Below, piece by piece: positions 47,292-55,818 of a stretch of DNA of 64,000 bases. The translations under genes were made by a program, and so were the position numbers. Location: contig CAJUQG010000002.1 in assembly GCA_910588025.1 (NCBI GenBank), forward strand, positions 27,423 to 91,422. The letters are read 5' to 3'. How positions within the stretch are numbered: the stretch's first letter is position 1; every line of letters begins with the position of its first letter. The notes under the pieces are model-generated. The model did no database searches. It had not been told where the DNA came from and saw nothing but the letters and a program-made list of their open reading frames with translations. The DNA comes from an uncultured Bacilli bacterium. GTDB lineage: Bacteria; Bacillota_I; Bacilli_A; RF39; UBA660.

Positions 47292-47894
47292 ATGATTTAT
47301 CCAGAAAAATTAGAAAAATTAATTGAATTCTATAAGAAATTACCAGGTATTGGAGAAAAAAGTGCAGAGAGATTAGCTATTGCAACTTTAGATATTAAAG
47401 AGGAAGAACTTTTTGATTTTTCAGAAACATTAAAACATGCGAAACAAGATCTTCATCCCTGTCATATTTGTGGGCATTTGACGGATCAGGAAGTATGTTA
47501 TATTTGTGCAGACGAAGGCCGAGATGGAAATGTGATATGTGTAATTGAAGATTATAAAAATGTTTTTTCTTTTGAAAAAGTTGGTAATTTTCGTGGCGTT
47601 TATCATGTTTTAAATGGCTTAATATCTCCAATGGAAAATATCGGTGCAGATGATATTAATTTATCTTCTTTAGTAAAAAGAGTGGAAGCGTTAGATAATC
47701 CTGAAATTATTTTAGCTTTAAAATCATCGATTGAGGGAGAAACAACAACTTTATATATTAAGAAAATTTTTGAGAATAAAAAGGTTGTTATTTCTCGATT
47801 ATCTTATGGTTTACCAATGGGAGCTGAAATTGATTACATTGATACTATAACTTTGGATCACGCTTTAAGTGATCGAAAACAGATTTCATCATAA
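47292..47894 (+). CDS. recR: Recombination mediator RecR
   Basis: RecR (200 residues) joins RecO and RecF at single-strand gaps. HhH 'YKKLPGIGEKSAERLAIATL', a Cys4 zinc finger 'CHICGHLTDQEVCYIC' and TOPRIM 'VICVIEDYKNVFSFEK' are in order. The start lies 2 nt after the ebfC stop without a clear SD, so it is probably translated by coupling. Confidence 0.96.
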   Translation: MIYPEKLEKLIEFYKKLPGIGEKSAERLAIATLDIKEEELFDFSETLKHAKQDLHPCHICGHLTDQEVCYICADEGRDGNVICVIEDYKNVFSFEKVGNFRGVYHVLNGLISPMENIGADDINLSSLVKRVEALDNPEIILALKSSIEGETTTLYIKKIFENKKVVISRLSYGLPMGAEIDYIDTITLDHALSDRKQISS

Positions 47895-47932
47895 TTTTCT
47901 TTTTTTGACATAGATTTCAATGAGGGATCACT

Positions 47933-48121
47933 ATGATAAAAATGATAATAAATGTGGTAAAGAAAATTGTAATTGGAATTTTTATTTTATATGGATTTAA
48001 TCTATTAGTAAGTTCTATAAATATTATAATTCCGATTAATTATATTACAGTTGGTACAGTTTCTTTTTTAGGGATACCAGGTTTGTTATCATTGGTTTTG
48101 TTATTTTTTCTGGTAAAATAG
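47933..48121 (+). CDS. bofA: Inhibitor of pro-sigma-K processing BofA
   Basis: A 62-residue membrane protein with two hydrophobic segments. 'INYITVGTVSFLGIPGLLSL' is the BofA signature (NxxTvG...lGIPG). In Bacillus it holds the SpoIVFB protease inactive in the outer forespore membrane, and its gene lies just after recR, as here. GAGGGATC lies 3 nt before the ATG. Confidence 0.88.
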   Translation: MIKMIINVVKKIVIGIFILYGFNLLVSSINIIIPINYITVGTVSFLGIPGLLSLVLLFFLVK

Positions 48122-48136
48122 TAGTAGGTGGTTAAA

Positions 48137-48964
48137 GTGGTAAATCAAAATCTTAATCAAATATTAGAACATTTTCATGAGAATCGTCTTTCTCATGCTT
48201 TTTTGATTGAAACTAATTCTCAGGAACAAACGTTACAGGAATTGAAACAAATTTTAAAAGAAATTAATTGTGAACAAGAGTATAAAATTGATTGTAATTA
48301 TTGTAATCTATGTCATATGATAGAATCTGAAAATTTACCGAGTTTAGTAATCATACGACCAGATGGTCAGACAATTCGTAAAGAGCAAGTAATGGATTTA
48401 AAAAAGAAATTTGCTACTATGCCTATTTATTCAAAGTTTAATATGTATCTAATTATGAATGCTGAAAAATTGAATCTTTCATCTGCTAATACACTTTTAA
48501 AATTTCTAGAAGAACCAGAAACAGGAATATTAGGTTTCTTTTTAACAAATAATAAAGAAAATATTATTGATACGATTAAAAGTCGTTGTCAAATCATTAC
48601 GTGCTTTTATGATAAAAGAGAAGGTATAGATGATTTAACTTATCAATTAACTATAGAATTAATGACAGAAATACATTTATCTAAAGATAAGGCTTTTTTA
48701 TATAATAAAGATAAAGTGGGAAGTTTATCAAAAGATAAATTGCAAAAGATATTTTGTGAGATGATAGAAGTTTATTTTTATTATTATCAACAAATAATAA
48801 AAAAATTGGAGATAGAAAAGTATTTGGAGGTTTCTTTTTTAAAGAAAAAGACACCAGATTATTTAATGAAGCAATTAAATATTGTTCAAAGGTTAGAAGA
48901 AGAATTAAATTTTAATGTAAATTTAAATATGATACTGGATCGATTGGTTATAGAAACGAGGTAG
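48137..48964 (+). CDS. holB: DNA polymerase III delta' subunit
   Basis: This clamp-loader subunit resembles dnaX but lacks a Walker A. A zinc module 'CNYCNLCHM' and the 'NAEKLNLSSANTLLKFLEEP' segment (sensor helix with LLKxLEEP) are conserved, followed by 'DTIKSRCQII'. GTG 48137 has AGGTGG 5 nt upstream. Followed by ricT. Confidence 0.9.
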   Translation: MVNQNLNQILEHFHENRLSHAFLIETNSQEQTLQELKQILKEINCEQEYKIDCNYCNLCHMIESENLPSLVIIRPDGQTIRKEQVMDLKKKFATMPIYSKFNMYLIMNAEKLNLSSANTLLKFLEEPETGILGFFLTNNKENIIDTIKSRCQIITCFYDKREGIDDLTYQLTIELMTEIHLSKDKAFLYNKDKVGSLSKDKLQKIFCEMIEVYFYYYQQIIKKLEIEKYLEVSFLKKKTPDYLMKQLNIVQRLEEELNFNVNLNMILDRLVIETR

Positions 48965-48967
48965 TCT

Positions 48968-49759
48968 ATGAATATATATGGTGTAGTTTTACAAGATAAA
49001 GGCAAAATGTATTATTTTGATGGCCAAAATTTAAAAATTCCTAATAATGTTACTGTAATTGTAGAAACAGAAAAAGGAACCCAATTTGGTAAAGTTATAT
49101 CCAAAGTTCCTCATGAAAAAGTTTTAGATTTTCATGAAAATTTAAAGAAGATTATTAGAATAAGTACGAAAAAGGACTATGATCAATATTTAAAAAATTT
49201 GAAAGATGCTCATATTGCTTTAGCAAATGCAAAAACTATTGCGAAAACGTTGGGTTTAGAAATGTATTTTCTTGGTGCAGATTATACATTTGACCGCAAA
49301 CAATTACTTTTTAATTTTTATGCTGATGAACGCATTGATTTTCGTGAGCTTGCAAAAAAATTAGCTAGTATTTATCGGACTAGAATTGAATTACGGCAAG
49401 TAGGAGCGCGTGATAAAGCAGAGCAAATTGGCGGCGTTGGACCATGTGGTCGAGAACTTTGTTGTTCGAGTTTTTTAACTAGAATGAATTCGGTTTCTAT
49501 GAATATGGCTAAAAATCAAAATATTGCTTTAAATCCTTCTAAAATTAATGGTTGTTGTGGGCGACTTTTATGTTGTTTAACATATGAAGATGAAGAATAT
49601 ATTAAATGTCAAAAGGGAATGCCTTCCGTGGGTCAAAAAGTTCATACAAAATATGGTGAAGGTATTGTTAGAAGTATTGACATATTGCAACGTAAGTATC
49701 GTGTATTAATTGAAAATGAGGAAAAGGAAATATTTTTAGATGAAGAAAATTCTAAATGA
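48968..49759 (+). CDS. ricT: RicT (YaaT), PSP1-domain subunit of the RicAFT complex
   Basis: The PSP1 C-terminal region is recognised by its cysteines: 'GGVGPCGRELCCSSFL' and 'INGCCGRLLCCLTYEDEEY'. With RicA and RicF it binds iron-sulphur clusters and controls RNase Y, which affects competence, biofilm and sporulation in Bacillus. Its 3' end overlaps the next gene by 20 nt. Confidence 0.93.
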   Translation: MNIYGVVLQDKGKMYYFDGQNLKIPNNVTVIVETEKGTQFGKVISKVPHEKVLDFHENLKKIIRISTKKDYDQYLKNLKDAHIALANAKTIAKTLGLEMYFLGADYTFDRKQLLFNFYADERIDFRELAKKLASIYRTRIELRQVGARDKAEQIGGVGPCGRELCCSSFLTRMNSVSMNMAKNQNIALNPSKINGCCGRLLCCLTYEDEEYIKCQKGMPSVGQKVHTKYGEGIVRSIDILQRKYRVLIENEEKEIFLDEENSK

Positions 49760-50453
49760 TTTGTATGATTATTCTTCTATGAAAATTTATCAATATGATG
49801 AAGCTTTTAAATTTTCATTAGATTCAATTTTATTGGCCGAATTAGTTCAAATTCATAAGAATGATCGAAATATACTGGATTTATGTACAGGAAATGCTGT
49901 AATTCCTTTGATACTTTCGACAAAAACATCACTTTCTATCGTAGGAATAGAATATCAAAAAGAAATTTATGAGTTAGCATCTTTGTCAGTTAATTATAAT
50001 CAAAAAAATCATCAAATTACTTGTATTAATGACGATATATTAAATATTGATAAATATTTCCCGGGAAATAACTTTGATATTATTACTTGTAATCCTCCTT
50101 ATTTTAAATATCATAATAAGGAATTTTTAAATCATGATAAATTAAAACAAATTGCTAGACATGAGGTTAAGATCACTTTAGAGAATGTTATTCGAATAGC
50201 TTCATGTAATATAAAAGAAAAAGGAAACTTTTACATGGTTCATATTTGTGAAAGATTGCAAGAAATTATGGTTTTGTTAGAAAAATATCATTTTCGTATG
50301 AAAGATTTATATTTTGTTTATCCTAATAGAAGTAATAAAGCATTTTTAGTCTTGTTTCGTGCTATAAAGGGCGGTAATATAGGTATGAAAATTCATAAAC
50401 CAATTTATTTGGATGAATTAACAACTTATCAAAATATGTTTAAAGGAGAATGA
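49740..50453 (+). CDS. tRNA1(Val) adenine-N6 methyltransferase-like (YabB/TrmN6)
   Basis: A class I SAM methyltransferase: 'NILDLCTGNAVIPLILSTK' is motif I and 'ITCNPPYF' the NPPY base-modification motif. The family methylates A37 of tRNA-Val. Its coding region carries a second exact NBS (50056-50069). Confidence 0.88.
   Translation: MKKILNDLYDYSSMKIYQYDEAFKFSLDSILLAELVQIHKNDRNILDLCTGNAVIPLILSTKTSLSIVGIEYQKEIYELASLSVNYNQKNHQITCINDDILNIDKYFPGNNFDIITCNPPYFKYHNKEFLNHDKLKQIARHEVKITLENVIRIASCNIKEKGNFYMVHICERLQEIMVLLEKYHFRMKDLYFVYPNRSNKAFLVLFRAIKGGNIGMKIHKPIYLDELTTYQNMFKGE
50056..50069. promoter_or_regulatory. Noc-binding site (NBS) in the trmN6-like coding region
   Basis: A second exact ATTTCCCGGGAAAT. 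It lies inside the coding sequence for 'KYFPGNNF'. Confidence 0.9.
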
Positions 50454-50455
50454 AG

Positions 50456-51007
50456 ATGAAATTAATTGTTGGACTTGGAAATCCTGGTGATGAATATCGT
50501 AACACAAGGCATAATGTAGGTTTTATGGTTTTAGATTCTTTTTTGAGTAATATAACTTGGCAAAAAAAGTTTAATGCTGATTATTATAAAACGACTATTG
50601 AAAATGAAACGGTTTTATTTATAAAGCCTTTAACGTTTATGAATCTTTCTGGTCAAGCAGTACAACAATTTGTTAATTATTTTCATATAGATATTTCTGA
50701 TATTTTAATTATACATGATGATTTAGATTTACAATTAGGAAATTATAAATTAAAACGCAATTCTTCATCAGGTGGGCATAATGGATTAAAATCTATTATA
50801 AATTGTTTGCATAGTGAAGCTTTTTTGAGATTAAAAGTTGGTGTTACTTATCAAAGAAGTGAAGATACAATTGATTATGTATTAGGGAAGTTTTCAAAAA
50901 AAGAATTAGAGATGTTGGAAGAAAATTATTTACTTTATCATAAAATTATTCAATCTTTTATAGATTATGGAGTAGAAAAAACTTTGATGAATTATAGTAA
51001 AAAATAG
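50456..51007 (+). CDS. pth: Peptidyl-tRNA hydrolase
   Basis: Pth (183 residues) frees tRNA from stalled peptides. 'LIVGLGNPGDEYRNTRHNVGF' contains the catalytic His, and 'HDDLDLQLGNYKLKRN' and 'SSGGHNGLKSI' are conserved. ATG 50456 has GGAG 7 nt upstream. Confidence 0.97.
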   Translation: MKLIVGLGNPGDEYRNTRHNVGFMVLDSFLSNITWQKKFNADYYKTTIENETVLFIKPLTFMNLSGQAVQQFVNYFHIDISDILIIHDDLDLQLGNYKLKRNSSSGGHNGLKSIINCLHSEAFLRLKVGVTYQRSEDTIDYVLGKFSKKELEMLEENYLLYHKIIQSFIDYGVEKTLMNYSKK

Positions 51008-51015
51008 AGGTGGGT

Positions 51016-54000
51016 ATGAATATATTAGAACAATTTTCTTTTGAAAATGGTACAATTATTCAAGGTTTAACAAATGAGTTAAACGCTTTTTATGTGCTAG
51101 AATGCTTTCATCGATTACAAAATAATGTGTTAGTGGTAACAAGTAGTCTTTATGAGGCAAATCAAATATATAATTCATTAGAAACTTATACAGATAAGGT
51201 TTTATTATTTCCAATGGATGATTTTTTAACTTCTGTAGCGGTGGCTATTTCTCCAGAACTTCAAATGAAACGTTTAGAAACTTTAGAGCGGATAGCATCT
51301 GGAACTTGGATTGTTGTTACAAATTTGACTGGATATTTAAGATTTTTACCTAATAAACAAAAAAAGGATTTATTAAAAGTTACTTTAAAAACAAACGATA
51401 ACATTGGAAGAGATAAATTACATGAAGTATTAGAACAATTTGGATATAAACAAGATTCTATTGTTACTTCCACAGGAGAATATGCAGTTCGTGGTTTTGT
51501 ATTAGATATTTTTCCTATGTATGAAGACCATCCAATTCGTATAGAATTTTTTGGTAATGAAATAGAATCAATTCGCTATTTTGATGAATCCAATCAATTA
51601 TCATTATCTATTCTTGAAGAATGTGTAATTCATCCTTATCAAGAAATGATTACGGAAGAAAAAAGTTCTTTGTACGAATTTCTGAACTTTCCGATTGTTA
51701 TTTTTAAAAATTATCATCAAATAGAAGCAAGTAATGAAAAATTAGAAGAAGATATTTTTCAATATCAGATATCAAAAGAAGAAAAAGAAAAAAAATATAT
51801 GTTTTCTTGGAACGAAATTCAGCCAAAGTTTGTAATTCAATTAAATACTTTTGACGCGGATGTTTCTAGACAAGGGATTGTGACGTATCATTCACAAGAA
51901 ATAGAGAACTTTAATGGAAATTTTGAAGCATTAAAGGATTTTGTTATAAAAAATTTTTTGAGTCATAAAGTAATTTTATTTTGTTTGTCTCGAAATAATC
52001 AAATCAAGCAAATTAAAGAGTTGTTTGCAGATTATCCAATTTATGTGAAGCTTGGAGAGTTAAAGAACGATTCCATTAATATTTGGTTAAAAAAAATAAA
52101 TCAAGGTTTTTTCTTTCAAAATTATGTTGTAATTTCTGAATTTGATATTGAAAAAGTTAAAGATACTACAATACATTATAAAAATAATTATCGTATTGGT
52201 CGTAAAATTAATGCGTTAGATTCTTTAAAAGCAGGAGATTATGTTGTACATCGTATGCATGGAATAGGGATTTATCATGGTGTTGTTACACTTTCACAAT
52301 ATGGTCTTAAAAAAGATTATATTCAAATAGATTATTCAGGAAATGATAAGGTGTATATTCCAGTTGAGAAAATTTCGACAATTTATAAATATACTGATAA
52401 AGATGGAATGAAACCACAAGTAAATAAGTTAAATTCTACAACATGGGTTAATAAAAAAAGAGCGATTCAAAAACGGATCCATGATATTTCAGAGGAATTA
52501 ATTAAGCTTTATGCTGCAAGAAGTAGTATTAAAGGAGAACAATATCGGGATTACGAGGAAGAAGCGGTATTTGCATCGCATTTTCCATATGATCCTACGA
52601 AAGATCAAGTTCGCGCTATACAAGATATTGAACATGACTTAAAAAGTGCTGTTCCGATGGACCGTTTATTGTGTGGGGATGTTGGATTTGGAAAAACAGA
52701 AGTAGCTTTTCGCGCAATTTTTAAAGCAATTTTAAATAATAAACAAGTGTTTTATTTGTGTCCAACTACTATTTTAAGTAAACAACAATATGAATCAGCT
52801 TTAATGAGATATTCAGAATATCCTATTGAAATTGCTTTATTAAATCGGTTTACGTCACCAAAAGAAACGAAACGAATTTTAGAAGGATTATCTTCTGGTA
52901 AAATTGATTTAGTTTTTGGAACACATCGTTTGTTAAGTGATGATATTAAGTTTAAAAAATTAGGTCTTTTAATTGTAGATGAAGAGCAGCGTTTTGGAGT
53001 AACGCATAAAGAGAAGATTAAAAAATTTAAAAATGATGTCAATGTTTTAACTCTTTCTGCTACGCCAATTCCAAGAACTTTAAAGATGGCTCTTAGTGGT
53101 CTTCGTGATTTGTCTATTATTGATACGGCACCTGTAAACCGTTATCCTGTTCAAACTTATGTTGTTGAAGAAAATCCTATTTTAATTAAGGATGCTATTT
53201 ATAAGGAATTATCTCGAAAAGGACAAATTTTTATTTTATATAATAAAGTTGCTACCATTGAAAAGAAAATGCATGAACTTTCTAAATTGGTACCAGAAGC
53301 ACGTATTACATTTGCTCATGGTCAAATGTCTAAGACAGAATTAGAAAATATTATGACTTCTTTTATTAATCATGAATTCGATATTTTGCTTTGTACTACA
53401 ATTATTGAAACAGGGATTGATATTCCAAATGCTAATACTTTAATTATATATGATGCAGATCATTTTGGTTTAAGTCAGTTATATCAATTAAGAGGTAGAG
53501 TCGGTCGTAGTAATAAAATCGCTTATGCTTATTTACTTTATAATCATGGAAGAATATTAAATGAAGTAGCAGTGAAACGTTTGCAGGCTATTAAAGAGTT
53601 TACAGAATTAGGTAGTGGTTATCGTATTGCTATGCGAGATTTAGCAATTCGGGGAGCTGGGGATTTATTAGGTAGTGAACAGGCAGGATTTGTAGATACA
53701 GTAGGAATTTCGCTTTATATGAAAATGGTAGAAGAAGAAATGAAACGTTTACAAGGAGAAGAAGTAGAAAATGAAGAAACTGAAACAAAATCTCTTTTAA
53801 ATGTAGAAACGCATATTAGTGATTCTTATGTAAGTGATGAAGATTTGAAAATAGAAATTCATCAAAAAATAAATGAAATAGATAGTTATGACCATTTATT
53901 AAAAGTTAAAGATGAATTAGAGGATCGATTTGGTAAAATTAATGAATCTTTAGAAGTATATATGTATGAAGAGTGGTTTGAAAAAATTGCTAAAAAATTA

Positions 54001-54252
54001 GAAATTCGCAATGTTCGTCAAAATGAAAGAGAAGTTGTTATTGAACTTCCTGAAAAAATAAGTAATTGTATTAAGGGTGATAAGTTATTTTTGGAAGTTT
54101 ATAACATTAGTCAAAATTTTCGTTTAAGATATGAGAATAAGAAGATAGTAATATCATTAGTACTTAAAGGACTTGAAGACCATTTTGTTTATTATATTGT
54201 TCCGCTTATGGATAAAATTCTGCATGAATTTTTAATAAATCATACTGATTAG
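51016..54252 (+). CDS. mfd: Transcription-repair coupling factor Mfd
   Basis: Mfd (1078 residues) pushes stalled RNA polymerase off damage and recruits UvrA. A UvrB-like N-terminal module is followed by a polymerase-interacting domain ('LKAGDYVVHRMHGIGIYHGV') and the RecG-like translocase with 'LCGDVGFGKTEVAFRA', 'LLIVDEEQRFGV' and 'GRVGRSNKIAYAYLLY'. ATG 51016 is preferred to GTG 51010 because GAGGTGGG precedes it. It lies next to pth as in Bacillus. Confidence 0.97.
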   Translation: MNILEQFSFENGTIIQGLTNELNAFYVLECFHRLQNNVLVVTSSLYEANQIYNSLETYTDKVLLFPMDDFLTSVAVAISPELQMKRLETLERIASGTWIVVTNLTGYLRFLPNKQKKDLLKVTLKTNDNIGRDKLHEVLEQFGYKQDSIVTSTGEYAVRGFVLDIFPMYEDHPIRIEFFGNEIESIRYFDESNQLSLSILEECVIHPYQEMITEEKSSLYEFLNFPIVIFKNYHQIEASNEKLEEDIFQYQISKEEKEKKYMFSWNEIQPKFVIQLNTFDADVSRQGIVTYHSQEIENFNGNFEALKDFVIKNFLSHKVILFCLSRNNQIKQIKELFADYPIYVKLGELKNDSINIWLKKINQGFFFQNYVVISEFDIEKVKDTTIHYKNNYRIGRKINALDSLKAGDYVVHRMHGIGIYHGVVTLSQYGLKKDYIQIDYSGNDKVYIPVEKISTIYKYTDKDGMKPQVNKLNSTTWVNKKRAIQKRIHDISEELIKLYAARSSIKGEQYRDYEEEAVFASHFPYDPTKDQVRAIQDIEHDLKSAVPMDRLLCGDVGFGKTEVAFRAIFKAILNNKQVFYLCPTTILSKQQYESALMRYSEYPIEIALLNRFTSPKETKRILEGLSSGKIDLVFGTHRLLSDDIKFKKLGLLIVDEEQRFGVTHKEKIKKFKNDVNVLTLSATPIPRTLKMALSGLRDLSIIDTAPVNRYPVQTYVVEENPILIKDAIYKELSRKGQIFILYNKVATIEKKMHELSKLVPEARITFAHGQMSKTELENIMTSFINHEFDILLCTTIIETGIDIPNANTLIIYDADHFGLSQLYQLRGRVGRSNKIAYAYLLYNHGRILNEVAVKRLQAIKEFTELGSGYRIAMRDLAIRGAGDLLGSEQAGFVDTVGISLYMKMVEEEMKRLQGEEVENEETETKSLLNVETHISDSYVSDEDLKIEIHQKINEIDSYDHLLKVKDELEDRFGKINESLEVYMYEEWFEKIAKKLEIRNVRQNEREVVIELPEKISNCIKGDKLFLEVYNISQNFRLRYENKKIVISLVLKGLEDHFVYYIVPLMDKILHEFLINHTD

Positions 54253-54306
54253 AGTATAAAATTTATGGAATCTCCAAAACTATAAATAGATTGGAGTGAA
54301 CGTATT

Positions 54307-54834
54307 TTGAAGTCAACAGGAGTTATTCGTAGAATTGATGAATTGGGAAGAATAGTGATACCAAAAGAAATTAGAAGACATTTAGGAATTCGAGAAGGGG
54401 AAAACCTAGAGATATTTACTGAGGAAGACCGAATTGTGTTGAAGAAATATTCAAAAATGTTAGAATATGCAGATTTTTCTTCTAAGTTATGTGAAATAGT
54501 CCCATCTACGATGGATTTAGGGTTAGTTATCACGGATAGAGATAAGGTTGTATCTTTTTCATCTAATGTAGAATTAGAATTAAAACATAGTGAAATAGAT
54601 AATCATTTATTATCTTATATTCAGTCTAGAGAATCTTATGAATCAAAAGTCAGTGAAAAAATGTTAATTGGTGATTATGAAATAGAAGGTTATTTTTATA
54701 TTCAGCCTATTATTTCTTCTATAGATTGTTTGGGATTAATTATCTTAATTAAAGATCAAGCTTTATTAAAAGAGGAAAAGCAGTTTGCTAAATTTATAGC
54801 ACAAATGATTGCAAATAAAATTGACATTTCTTAA
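54307..54834 (+). CDS. spoVT: Stage V sporulation protein T
   Basis: SpoVT (175 residues) has an N-terminal AbrB-type swapped hairpin ('MKSTGVIRRIDELGRIVIPKE') and a C-terminal GAF-like domain. In Bacillus it tunes forespore sigma-G genes and lies after mfd, as here. The start is TTG 54307 with GGAGTG 8 nt upstream. Confidence 0.93.
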   Translation: MKSTGVIRRIDELGRIVIPKEIRRHLGIREGENLEIFTEEDRIVLKKYSKMLEYADFSSKLCEIVPSTMDLGLVITDRDKVVSFSSNVELELKHSEIDNHLLSYIQSRESYESKVSEKMLIGDYEIEGYFYIQPIISSIDCLGLIILIKDQALLKEEKQFAKFIAQMIANKIDIS

Positions 54835-54849
54835 TATATTGTGATAGAA

Positions 54850-55045
54850 TTTTCGTAAATTTAGTGATGAAAGAAAGAGAAATATGAATTCTTTTTAAGA
54901 GAGTCTATATTGGTGAGAGTAGATAAAGAATAGTATGGAAGATGGTTCTGGAACTAAAACGGAGCAACACGTTACGAAGAGAAAGTGCATGAAAAGTCAT
55001 GAATAAAGGTGGTACCACGGGTTATCTCGTCCTTTTGTTCAGGGC
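54850..55045 (+). ncRNA. T-box riboswitch leader, probable Met specifier
   Basis: The T-box core TGGTACCACGG (55010-55020), a stem I with AGAGAG-like 'GAGAGTC' and 'GGTGAGAG', and a T7 run after a short GTCCT/AGGGC stem define a T-box leader that senses uncharged tRNA. In the specifier loop ATG (54935-54937) follows 'AGAATAGT', giving methionine, which fits metG two genes downstream. The leader reads first into the SDR gene, which so is also under its control. Confidence 0.88.
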
Positions 55046-55071
55046 TTTTTTTATTGGAAAGAAGGGAATAT

Positions 55072-55806
55072 ATGAGTCAAGTTGTATTAGTAACTGGTGC
55101 AAGACGAGGACTTGGAAAATCAATAGCTTATGAGTTTGCTAAAAAGGGTTATGATATCATTTTGAATGATAAAGAGGATAAGGCTATTTTAGAATCTATT
55201 AAAGCTGATATAGAATTTCAATATTCTGTTAAAGTTATTGTTGGTTTTGGAGATATTTCAAATGAAGATATAGTGTTGGAATTATTAGAAATGATAAAAA
55301 AAGAATTTGGTACTTTGGATGTTTTGGTAAATAATGCCGCAATTGTAAGTGATATGGAATTATCTTTACGTTCGACGGAAATTTTTGAGAATACAATGCA
55401 TAATAATGTGACAGGGACTTATTTAATGTGTAAATATTTTGGACAGTTTATGTTTGATCAAGATAAGATAACCAGAATTATTAATATATCTAGTACAAAT
55501 GCTATAGATTGTAATTTTCCAACTAGTATAGATTATGATGCTTCAAAAGCTGCAGTTATATCTTTAACTCACAATTTTGCATTACAGTTTGCGCCAAAAG
55601 TTTTAGTAAATGTCGTCGCACCTGGTTGGATGAATACAGAAATGAATGCGGATTTGCCTAAAGAGTTGGTACTAGAAGAAACTGATAAAATATATTTGAA
55701 GCGTTTTGCTGAACCTTCGGAAGTTGCAACACTTGTCTATTATTTAGGAAGTAAAGAAAATACTTATGTTAATAATGAAGTCATCGTTATTGATGGAGGG
55801 TATTAA
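55072..55806 (+). CDS. Short-chain dehydrogenase/reductase
   Basis: A Rossmann-fold oxidoreductase of 244 residues. 'VTGARRGLGKS' is the cofactor motif, 'VLVNNAAIV' the NNAG-type block, and Tyr and Lys of YxxxK lie in 'YDASKAAV'. FabG-like by length and motifs; the substrate cannot be told. It lies between the T-box and metG and shares their transcript. Its true start is ATG 55072 with AAGGGA upstream; a frame to 55009 runs through the T-box. Confidence 0.9.
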   Translation: MSQVVLVTGARRGLGKSIAYEFAKKGYDIILNDKEDKAILESIKADIEFQYSVKVIVGFGDISNEDIVLELLEMIKKEFGTLDVLVNNAAIVSDMELSLRSTEIFENTMHNNVTGTYLMCKYFGQFMFDQDKITRIINISSTNAIDCNFPTSIDYDASKAAVISLTHNFALQFAPKVLVNVVAPGWMNTEMNADLPKELVLEETDKIYLKRFAEPSEVATLVYYLGSKENTYVNNEVIVIDGGY

Positions 55807-55818
55807 GGAGGATAAAAA

